From contig NC_044918.1 of the NCBI RefSeq assembly GCF_003576645.1, forward strand, positions 30,033,888 through 30,097,887: a stretch of 64,000 bases of DNA, in the 5' to 3' direction. This stretch comes from Ipomoea triloba. Lineage: Eukaryota; Streptophyta; Magnoliopsida; Solanales; Convolvulaceae. Shown one piece after another: positions 35,098 through 47,400 of the stretch; the stretch's first letter is position 1, and every line of letters begins with the position of its first letter. A program made the position numbers and the translations under genes. The notes under the pieces were generated by a model that was given only the letters and a program-made list of their open reading frames with translations, searched no databases and had not been told where the DNA came from.

Positions 35098-38000
35098 TAT
35101 ATTTGATTACTAAGTAAATATTTAATATCGATCAATTTATAAGTTAATGAAAATAGTTTTATTATAGCACTATAAAATAAATATTATTAAGAAAATTTAG
35201 AAAGAAAAAAAATATTTCTATTCCAAATATAATCCTGGACCGAAATTGGCAAAGTTATCTTATTACTTTTATCTAATAGTTATTGGGCACGTGCTTGTTA
35301 AGGACCTATAAAAAATGAGAGGCATACTTAATCATAATATTTAATTAATACTCCATAATGTTTATATATGACATTTCACGCAACGTTCGTATCCTGACTA
35401 GTATTTACTTATAATAGTCTGTAAAAAAAGTTTCACATTTAGCGGATGCTAAAAATTGCTAGAATTTAAATCAAAATTTTATATTAAATTTTTGGAATAG
35501 AAAAAAGTTAGTTTTAACATTTTACTTGTTATGCATTTTACGGTCAAACTATTTCTTTCTTCTTTTTTTTTTTTTTTCCTTAACCAATTTGTAATGTTTA
35601 CTAATAAATTTTAATGAATTTTTAATATTCAATAAAAATTGTATATAATTTCTATATACATAAAATTTTCCATTAATAAAAATTAATCAATATAAAAATC
35701 AAGGTAAGGGGTATTTTTATTTGTAACCCTGAAATTTTTATTTGTAACCCTGAAATTTCCATTTATTTAGTGGTAAAGCATAAACACGATATATATTTTT
35801 TGAAATGGTAGAAAATTTCTAAAAAGAAAAAAATAAATTATAATCATCAGCTTGATTCACTAAGTTGTGGGCCCCACAAACTAAGGGGTGATTTTTATTT
35901 GTAACCCTGAAATTTAAATCATTAGCATTTCCACCCATCTTGTTTTCATAATTTTTATCATATGAATTTATTAATACTTGAGGGTTCCAAATGTTATTAT
36001 TTCAAACCTCAGGGATCTAAGTGAAATTATCCCCGAAATGAAATTTAAGATAGGGCTAAATTTGGAAATTTACACGAACTTTTTTTAAAATTTGGCAGAG
36101 CAATATACCGAAGAACAGATAGTTGCTCACATCAGACGACTCCTTGATATAGTAGCGTGCACCACGTCATTCGGCGGTTCATCTTCTTCCCCCAAATGCA
36201 CCGGTCGAACCGGGTCCAAGGATCCCGGTTCGAGCTTGAGCGATGCCTCCGAAACGAAGAACACCAAGACCAAGGGGGCTGAGCCGAAGAAACCCGGTTC
36301 ACCCACATCCGACTGCCAGAAGGCCAAGCCGGATGGAAACGCCGGCAGCGGAGCTGCCGCCGCCGCCGAGGCTGAGAAAGGAGAGCCGTCGATGATGTGC
36401 CCGCCGCCTCGTCTCCGCCAGTTCTACGACTTCTTCTCCTTCTCTCACCTCACGCCGCCGATCCAATGTGAGCATTCACAGTGCCTCACACATTTACGCG
36501 TGTTCGATTTCTCAAATAGCCAAATGCATTCATATGCTTTGAGTCTGTATATCTGTTTGGTTTACTAATAATTCTTTGGGTTTTACAGATATTAGGAGAT
36601 CAAGTAGGCCGTTTCTCGAGGATAAAACAGAAGATGATTATTTTCAAATTGATGTGAGCTGCTTTAGCTCTTCTGTCTCTTGCTATGTCGTAGTTGTGAC
36701 TATTACTGCTGAATTCCCGGAATACATTGATTCCTGTGATCGAAAATTTCACTTTTGGTACCTGAGTAAAAATCCTGATTATTATACATGAATCACATTT
36801 GAATAATTAGGTATATGACTATGTAATTTGTAATACATTTATTCTTGCCGTCTAATTTCTTTGCCAACTATTCCTTCCGGAAGGAGCACTGCATTTGCTT
36901 CTTCTGGAAGGAGCATTTCTACAATAGTTGGCTAGGAAATTGGATGGCAGGACCAAATGTGATATAATTACATAGTTATGCATCTAATTAGAAAATTTTA
37001 ATAGTCAAGGACCAAATGTAATTCATGTATAATAGTCAGGAGACCAAAAGTGAAATTTATTCTTCATCTTAATCATGTTCTGCATTGCTGCGTTTGTCAG
37101 GTTCGTGTTTGCAGTGGCAAGCCAACAACTATAGTTGCTTCAAGCAAAGGTTTCTATCCTGCTGGGAAGCGCATTCTTTTGAGTCACACTTTGGTCGGTC
37201 TGTTGCAGCAATTAAGCCGAGTCTTTGATGCGGTGAGCTAAACTACTTGAAAATGCTTAGAACAAAATTGTTATGTTTCAAATTTCAATCCATGTATACT
37301 TAGTTCATTTCATATGAGCTATGTTTTAATTATGCTGGTTATGTTATGTTATGTTTATCAGGCTTACAAGGCTCTCATGAAAGCTTTTACTGAGCACAAT
37401 AAAGTAAGTAAAAGAGATTATAAAGCTGTTTTGGTACCTTCCCAGAGATAACAAAAAAAAAAAAAAAAGAAAGGCAAATTCTGATAAGTATTCATTTTGT
37501 TTCAGTTTGGGAACCTACCTTATGGATTTCGAGCAAACACGTGGGTTGTGCCTCCTTTTGTTGCTGAGAATCCGTCCAATTTCCCACCACTTCCCACGGA
37601 AGATGAAAACTGGGGAGGAAATGGAGGTGGACAAGGAAGAGATGGTAAGCATGATTACCGACCTTGGGCAAAAGAATTTGCGATTCTGGCAGCAATGCCT
37701 TGCAAAACAGATGAAGAAAGACAAATCCGAGATAGGAAAGCATTCCTTCTTCACAGTTTATTCGTCGATGTCTCTGTTACGAAGGCAGTTGCTGCAATAA
37801 AATGTCTTGTGGATGGTGTTCAGGGTTCCCCACAAAATTCGAGCTCTTCAACTTGGTATGAAGAAAGAGTTGGAGATCTTCTTATCAGTATAAAAAAAGA
37901 TGCACAAGATGCAAGCAGGAAAACTGATAACAAAAATGATGGGACTCTGGTTCTTGACATGCCATTAGATGAACTTGCAAGGAGGAACTTACTAAAGGGA

Positions 38001-41000
38001 ATAACTGCAGATGGGAGTGCAACTGTTCATGTTAGTATATATTTTCATTTTCTATTGCCTTGGCTTTTTTATTTTATTTTATTATTTATTTATTTATGAA
38101 AGATGCTCTTATTACTGCTTGAGGTAATTCACATCACATTTAATTGCTGAGTTTTTTTTTTTTTTTTTTTTTTTTCCATACAGGATACTTCCACGTTAGG
38201 TGTAGTCGTTGTTAGGCACTGTGGCTACACTGCCATTATAAAAGTTGCAGCTGAGGTTAACTGGGGAAGTAATCCAATTCCTCAAGACATAGAAATTGAG
38301 GACCAGACAGAGGGAGGTGCAGGTGCACTGAATGTCAACAGGTTGAAAATTGAACTTGGTTTACTGTGTTACTTTGTTGCATGCTTGATCTGGATAATAG
38401 CAGTAAGTATTGGATTCTGAATATGGAATAGCAATAGTCAGTCTATTTTTTTGCTTGTTATTTTGTAGCTTGAGAGTGCTGTTGCACAGATCTTCCACAC
38501 CTCAATCACCTAGCCCAGTACAACGATCACATTGCCTAGATGTTGAAGATTTAAGTACAGTTTTGGTAAGACAGGTTCTTGGTGAAAGTTTACAGAAACT
38601 GCAGCAAGAAGACACTAAGCAAACGAAATCTATTAGATGGGAGCTGGGGGCATGCTGGGTGCAGCATTTACAAAGTCAGACTTCAGGGAAAACTGAATCT
38701 AAAAAAGGTGACGAGGCTAAGGTGGAGCCAGTGGTAAAAGGCCTTGGGAAGAATGGTGGACTCTTGAAGGATATTAAGAAGAAATCAGATGACCAGAGCA
38801 ACAAAACTGATTCGGGAAAGGAAGTTGCCTCCACTAACAGTTCTGCTGTGAACAAGGATGAATTAGAGAAACACGAGGAGGAGAAGGAAATCTTGTGGAG
38901 AAAGCTGCTTCCTGAGGCAGCATATTTGCGCCTCAAAGAATCAGAAACTGGTCTTCACCTTAAGGTGCTCGCAGCCTTTATAACAGTACATATACGTTTC
39001 TATTCCATTCTATAAGAGTGCTGCAGGTCATGTAGCAACCTTTATCTTCAAGTAGTCATCCTTGAAATATGATTTGAGGATGTAATATACCAGAAACCAC
39101 TCAAGCCTCTTATCTAGAAACATATAAAAATGAATTATTTTACTTAATCATATCTACCTCTGTTGACTAAATGTTTGGTTCAATTACAACTGACAGTCAC
39201 CAGATGAGTTGATTGACATGGCACATAAATACTATGCTGATACTGCTCTTCCAAAACTGGTTAGTTCTTGTATATACAAACATTATCACCACACTTACTT
39301 AAAATTCATCATAATTTGTGATAGATGCCATTCCGAACATTACTTACAGGTGGCTGATTTTGGTTCCCTGGAACTTTCTCCTGTGGATGGAAGGACATTG
39401 ACAGATTTTATGCATACTAGAGGCCTACGAATGTGCTCTTTGGGACACGTGGTACTTTATTCATTTCTTTGCTTTTCTTATAGATTAATTGCTGGTTCTT
39501 TTTGTTTTGTTTCATTCTTGTAGTCCTCTTTCCATGTAATTTGAGAATCAGTAATCAAGAGCCAATACAGCTTAAAAAGGAACAAAAGAAGAAAATGATC
39601 AGTAATTGTACAAATGCTCAAAAATGAAGTGTGTATCAGTGCATGGAAAATTTGGAGCTAGAGGGACCTTTAACCTTTGCAATGATATGATCCTATGTTT
39701 TTTTTCACTATTTTAAGTAAAGGATTAGTGAATGGCCTTCCATCTCAAGCCCATTTCTTAGTTTTCTTCCGAAATGATGGAGAAGATTGAAAGGAAAAGG
39801 AGGGACGCCACCTAATCTAAAGCTATCATTTGCAACCTCTCTGAGATTGGCTTCCTTCTTTCTGAACTGATTCAATCAGCTGAAAATCAAGGACATTAAG
39901 TGAGGGACAATCATCACAAAAACAATATGGTCTGACTTGTTAGGATTTAATTAGCAAATATGCAGATGGTAGTCCGATGCATGCTTTGGTGAATGTCTTT
40001 TCTTTTAACTAATTCATGCACGTATGCATGTATATGTATACACACACACACACACATGTGGGTGTGTGTGTGTGTGTGTATCATTGGGACATAAAAGTAA
40101 AAGATAACCTTCAACCAAACATGTTAATATTATATACCCCAATCTTAACCAAACACAATTTTTACACATTCATAAAAATCTAACATTTTCACAGGTAATA
40201 TGACCTTCAGTGAACCAAACGCTTGAGTGTAAAATTACACAAAATAAAAAGTACAAAAAAGAAAATGGGAAACAACTATTTATACACTGAAAACTTTATA
40301 GGTTGGAGCTGCATAACATAATGCTTACTTAATAAGGTTGGGAAGAAGGGTAACTTCAACATTGAAATAGAAGTCCAAGCATATAGCAATGGTGTTAGAT
40401 GATCTGTCTAGATATCTCTATTGGTTGAAGGTGAAAAAATTACTAATGTTTGAGGTTCCATTTTTTTCTAAGGATGATCTCGAAACTTCCACAACACTTC
40501 TGTTTTCATTATTTTGTATCTTATTCATGTTTTTTTTTTGTTTTTTTTTTTTTTTTTTTTNNNNNNNNNNNNNNNNNNNNNNNNNNNNNNNNNNNNNNNN
40601 NNNNNNNNNNNNNNNNNNNNNNNNNNNNNNNNNNNNNNNNNNNNNNNNNNNNNNNNNNNNNNNNNNNNNNNNNNNNNNNNNNNNNNNNNNNNNNNNNNNN
40701 NNNNNNNNNNNNNNNNNNNNNNNNNNNNNNNNNNNNNNNNNNNNNNNNNNNNNNNNNNNNNNNNNNNNNNNNNNNNNNNNNNNNNNNNNNNNNNNNNNNN
40801 NNNNNNNNNNNNNNNNNNNNNNNNNNNNNNNNNNNNNNNNNNNNNNNNNNNNNNNNNNNNNNNNNNNNNNNNNNNNNNNNNNNNNNNNNNNNNNNNNNNN
40901 NNNNNNNNNNNNNNNNNNNNNNNNNNNNNNNNNNNNNNNNNNNNNNNNNNNNNNNNNNNNNNNNNNNNNNNNNNNNNNNNNNNNNNNNNNNNNNNNNNNN

Positions 41001-41416
41001 NNNNNNNNNNNNNNNNNNNNNNNNNNNNNNNNNNNNNNNNNNNNNNNNNNNNNNNNNNNNNNNNNNNNNNNNNNNNNNNNNNNNNNNNNNNNNNNNNNNN
41101 NNNNNNNNNNNNNNNNNNNNNNNNNNNNNNNNNNNNNNNNNNNNNNNNNNNNNNNNNNNNNNNNNNNNNNNNNNNNNNNNNNNNNNNNNNNNNNNNNNNN
41201 NNNNNNNNNNNNNNNNNNNNNNNNNNNNNNNNNNNNNNNNNNNNNNNNNNNNNNNNNNNNNNNNNNNNNNNNNNNNNNNNNNNNNNNNNNNNNNNNNNNN
41301 NNNNNNNNNNNNNNNNNNNNNNNNNNNNNNNNNNNNNNNNNNNNNNNNNNNNNNNNNNNNNNNNNNNNNNNNNNNNNNNNNNNNNNNNNNNNNNNNNNNN
41401 NNNNNNNNNNNNNNNN

Positions 41417-41481
<65 letters not shown>

Positions 41482-44400
41482 TTTTGTTTTTTTGTTTTGT
41501 TTTGTTTTTTTTTTCCCTCTTCTTCTGGCCTTTATCAACATTCTTGATGAATGTTCAAGAAAAATTAACATACCATGACAAATGTTCCACTACAAATTGG
41601 AGTACACCATTTTCTTTAGATAAATGATACTGGCATTCAATGGGCCAACTCTGTGATTCAGGATAAAGTTTTGGCTCTTTCATATAGAACTATTGGAGAT
41701 AGGATTTATTGTGGACGTTAAAAATTTTGAAACTTATTTTTGGTCTGCATAGCTCTGTAATTTATTTGGCTCTCATAATTTTGTTTATATTGAGCTTTGA
41801 CACTTATTTGGTGGCTCCTTATTAGTTACTCCGTATTAGGCTATTTTGATTTATTTTATTTTTTGGGTGTGTATAAGGCTTTTTGTAAATGAGGTTTTGG
41901 GAGGTCTTGGGAAACCTTGAAACAAATGAGTCTAATTTAGAGTTTCCTTCAATTTTCCGTATGGCTTTGCTTCTTTACCTCTAATTTTGTCACTACGCTT
42001 TCATTCATCAACCCATATATTCCATTTAGTCATTTTCTTTAGATTTGTATTTATGAGCAAGCTCTCAATCAGATAAAAGTTAGTGATTTAATGCACATAC
42101 TTTTGGATTAATTGGAAGTCTCCTGGTGGTGCTGTTTCTTTGAATGGCATCTTAGGTAGGCTCAAACTTGTATATATTCACCACAACTCACCATCATACC
42201 TTCTAATTTGACTGACTTTTATTACATTGTTCTTTGCTCATTTTATTCAAATTACTCCTACTTCAACTTTTATATATTTTAATCTAATTTTTTATGTTAT
42301 ACAACTCATGACAGGTGGAGCTTGCAGACAAGCTTCCTCATGTACAGTCACTCTGTATACATGAGATGGTTGTTAGAGCTTACAAACACATATTGCAAGC
42401 TGTTGTTGCAGCTGTGGATCATATTGCTGATATGGCTGGGGCAGTAGCTTCATGTTTGAACGTTTTGCTAGGGACACCACCTGCTGTAAATACTGATGCA
42501 GACACCAGCAATGATGTTGAGTTAAAATGGAAATGGGTGGAAACTTTCCTTTCAAAGCGGTTTGGGTGGCAATGGGAGGATGAAAACCGTCATGATCTCA
42601 GAAAATTTGCCATTCTCCGTGGACTTTGCCACAAAGTACACTTTTCTGATTCAACAGAAATTGCAGTTGTTAGTAAGACTCTTCTTGGATCAGTATAATA
42701 TCAAACAAAGTTGTTTTTTCAGGTTGGACTTGAGCTTGTTCCCAGAGACTATGATATGGATTCTCCATTTCCCTTTAAAAAATCAGATATCATAAGCATG
42801 GTCCCTGTATACAAGGTAGGCATACTCATTGCTTAATTTGGCATGTTAGATTAGGAGGAACTCAGGCAGTTTTGACAGCATTAAGTATTTTTAACAGCAT
42901 ATTGCATGCTCATCGGCGGATGGACGCACACTGTTGGAATCATCAAAGACTTCCTTGGACAAAGGGAAATTGGAGGATGCCGTAAACTACGGAACTAAGG
43001 TTATAATGCATATCTTAGTTAAACAACTATTTTGAGTATGATTTGAGGCTTGAAACTGATGTCTATTTAAATTTGAAGGCTTTATCAAAACTTGTGTCAG
43101 TCTGTGGTCCTTATCATCGAATGACAGCGGGTGCTTATAGTCTTCTAGCAGTTGTACTGTATCATACTGGCGATTTCAATCAGGTATGAGGTTTATTTCT
43201 TTTCAACTTGTTTCACTGGGCCAATGATATGCTAGCATATAATGCAATTTACTAGTGAAGTTAAATGTTATTTTGTTCTCATTTGATGATAATCCTGTCC
43301 CAGAGTATTAACACAAAAATACATAGATAAAGTACCATAAATGTATCCCCACTTGATGTAATTTGACTCTTGAATAAAGGTTTTAGCAAAGGCAACTAGT
43401 GTTGCTAATACGATCCCACATCGGCTCTACAAGAGATTGTGGAGTGGTACTTAAGTTGGGGCCAAACCTCCACTCATGACCTAGCATTTGTGGTGGAGTT
43501 AGGGTCTTGGCTTGAGTGCCGTATCAGTTGCTGCCTTGTCAGATCCTGTCTCAACATTGGTTTAGCATTCATTGACTCATCTGTAGGCTTATTCAGTCAT
43601 ATGAACACAGTAACAGAGTTTGGCATGGCATACTGCGGGCAGACGTGCTCCATGAACTTTTAATTACTCAAGTTTTGCAAAACTTCCCTAATAGACCTCT
43701 ATGTGATATTTCCCATTCTAGTTTTATTGAAGCCTTTAAAAAAAGGATGGGCTGAAGAAAGCTTTCTTTACACATTTGATGCTGATATGAATGGAATAGC
43801 TAATAGGAAAAATAAAAATAAAAGTAAAGCAGTAGAGGATGTAACTCCATGTTTGTTAGATAAACTACCATTTCACAGATAATTAACTGCAACCATTCAA
43901 TATGCTAGATATGTAGTCTACAATTATTCTGCTTCTATCTTTAATTGTATTTTATTTTTCTCTGGATGTCAGGCTACCATCTATCAGCAAAAAGCTTTGG
44001 ATATTAATGAGAGAGAACTAGGGCTTGACCACCCAGACACAATGAAGAGTTATGGCGATTTAGCAGTTTTCTACTATCGGCTCCAACATACGGAGTTGGC
44101 CTTAAAGTATGTGCCATTATGTGCCTCTCTTTTATAAGGGTTTCCCATCATAAGCATGAGTTAATGCCGATCTTTCTTGTAGCTTACTTGAATATTTTGC
44201 TTTGATAAATCTTTTTCCTTTTTTCTGTGCTGTCCCATATAAAAAATGTAGTTAAAATAGTTACACAAGAAATTTCCTCACACCTTGAATTGATTATATA
44301 TTAATTAATTTAACTTGATGCAAGATTAGAACTTTCAAGGTGAAATTTTTGTTTTTCAGTTCTATGCTTCAAGTAATCAGTATTTCTTTTGAGAAAAATA

Positions 44401-47400
44401 TCATTCAATTAAGATTCAACCTGCATTCTGGACATGTGATGTCCCCATGATTAAATAATAGTTGCAAAATTTGATGAACATTGTGATTAAGTCACTACAC
44501 TATAAGCTAGTTTATTGGCTTTGGCAAACACTCAAGAAATGGATGATGATATTACATCAAGTGATTACTTGTACTAGTGAATTACTCCATACCTTTTTGT
44601 TCAAGTTTCACTGATTGGTGCTGGATTTGGCATCTTTATCACATTTATCCTTATGGCTAAAGATTAATGATTTTTGGTTCAAGTTTCACTAATAAGTGCT
44701 ACATTGGCATCGCTACCACATTTACCCTTACGACTAAAGATTTATGACCTTATGGTGCTTCTCTATCCTCTGTTTAGGTATGTCAACCGTGCCTTGTATT
44801 TGTTACACCTAACATGTGGACCTTCTCACCCAAATACTGCTGCCACCTATATTAATGTCGCAATGATGGAAGAAGGTCTGGGAAATGTCCATGTTGCACT
44901 CAGGTATCTTCATGAGGCTCTCAAGTGCAACCAAAGGCTTCTTGGAGCTGATCATATACAGGTAATCTCTCCCTCTCCATTTGATTTGTGCACGAGATTG
45001 ACAAATGAAAATCAATGACCTGTTTTAAGAGTCCCACATTGAAAAAATAAGAGAGAACATATAGGTTTATAAAGTCATGGGTTAGACTAGCTAATTGATT
45101 AGATTCAGTCTTGTAGTGTGATTTGGCCCATGTGCATTATTGCCTAGTTGAGTGACCTTGGCCCAGTCTTAGATTATATTCGTGGTCAACCGGTTAGATT
45201 CAAAAGCTAATTGATTGGATTCAGTCTTTTTGAGTGGTGACTACGACATTGTATATGATTGCATGATTTGACTTCTACTTGAACATGCATTATATATGCC
45301 TGACAAATGTATCCGGTTTCTTCAGACTGCAGCTAGCTATCATGCTATAGCCATTGCACTTTCCTTAATGGAGGCATATTCATTAAGTGTTCAGCATGAA
45401 CAAACTACACTCCAGATACTGCAGGCTAAACTTGGTCCAGATGATCTACGCACACAGGTAATACAAGTTGCCATTCTGGTAATACAGCATGATAACTTTT
45501 TGATAATACTCGTGTCAACTTCATCCAGAACTTTCTGCAGGATGCTGCTGCCTGGCTTGAGTACTTTGAGTCCAAGGCTCTGGAGCAGCAAGAAGCAGCA
45601 CGTAATGGCACTCCAAAGCCAGATGCTTCTATCTCAAGCAAGGGCCATTTAAGGTAATTGAGCAACATACTCATTTTATTCAATTTTCCAAGAGATCTAA
45701 AACTAAAGGTGCTTAAGCAGGAGAATCAATTGTAACTAGCTTGATAGCCCAATTGTACTTTGCCTACCAGTTGAAGCGTTTCAACCAAAAAAGCAAAATT
45801 GTTGTATATTAGTTGCTGGAACTGACAGTCTCTGAGTCTGATGTTCTTTTTAGTGTGGTTACAGTGTTGCACCATAGTTACTCTATCGATTACTTTCAGT
45901 TTGTTCTGTTAAGTAGTCAATTCAAACATGTAAATTATATATGTACTTGCAAAAGACAAATGAAAGGGACTTCGGGTACCTAAAAGTTTGCTGCCTCAGA
46001 TTTTGTCTTCCAGTTATTTCACTATGAATAATGGAAGTTATAGTTTTGCGTTTGCAAAATCTCAACTCCTTTCCAGTATATTAGTAGTTTTATGCTGTAC
46101 GTTTTCACTACTTAAAAGTTCCTTTTTTTTTCTCCGTACTTGGTTAGTGTGTCGGACTTGTTGGATTACATTACCCCAGATGCAGAGATGAAAGCTCGAG
46201 AAGCTCAAAAGAAGCAAGCTCGAGCAAAGGTTGGAACTTTTTCTGCTAATTCAGGCCAAAATTTGTTCATTTCACTTTCATGCACTGATATATCTTGGTT
46301 AAACATCCTCTTTGATCACACAGGTAAAAGGCAAAACCGAGCAGAACTGGGGAACAGTTACAGAAGAATATCAAAAGGATGAAATTTTATCTCCAACTCA
46401 TCCTGTGAGGGAAAACTCCAGTGATAAAGAGAATAAAGTGGAATTAGATAAGATATCTGATTCACAGCCTGTAGAGCCCATAAATAAGAAGCCTGATGAG
46501 ATTTTCATGCAGCAGACACTATCAGAGCAAAATGAGGAAATAACACAGGAAGATTCTTCCGAGGAAGGATGGCAAGAAGCTCTTCCCAAAGGCCGGTCAC
46601 CAATGGGCCGTAAACCTTCTGGTTCTCGGAGGCCTAGCCTTGCAAAAATTAATACCAACTTTATGAATGCTTCTCATATCTCAAGACATCGTGATAAGCC
46701 CGCTAATTTTACTTCCCCGAGAAGACCTTCAAATGAGTCTGCTGCTTCATCTGGGTCTGCTGCTCCTGCTCTGAAGAAATTTGTAAAGAGTGCCAGCTTT
46801 GGCCCAAAGTCAAAGAGTGCTTCTGTTCCACCTGCTGGTACAGAGAAGCCCTCCAATCCAAAATCTGCACCAGCTAGTCCAGCTCTAAATGATCATGTAG
46901 CAAAGTCTAGTTCAATTATAAATTCTGTCAGTGTCCAGGCAGCTGGAAAACTGTTCTCGTATAAAGAAGTTGCTTTAGCTCCTCCTGGTACCATTGTCAA
47001 AGCCGTGGCAGAGCAGAACTCTTCGGTGACAGATACAGCTCAAGCAGCATTGTCAAAAATCAGTGAAGGAGAACAAGCTAAGAGCCTTGTTGAAGAGAAA
47101 CAAATTGAACCAGATGAGCACACCAATCAAACTGTCAATGAGGTGCAACACTGTAAACAGGGAGAAATTTCGGATGGCTTGAAGAATGCATCTTCTGAAA
47201 AGAAGAAAGTTGAGGAAATATCGAGTTCTTCCCAGAGCACTGAAGGAAACTCTGAGAGCTCTGATTCTGGATCCCAGAATGATGGTTCTTCAAACAATTC
47301 AAAAGCCAGTCCAAAAAATGAGGTGCTTGAAAAGCAAGTTGATAAATGTTTGGTGACTTCATCTGATCATTATGTGGCAGAAAACACCACTTCACCTCAA

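Noticed and set aside
40389..41627. Long open frames of 350-410 codons across the gap
   Set aside because: They consist of translated N and poly-T or poly-A flanks and carry no real coding sequence.
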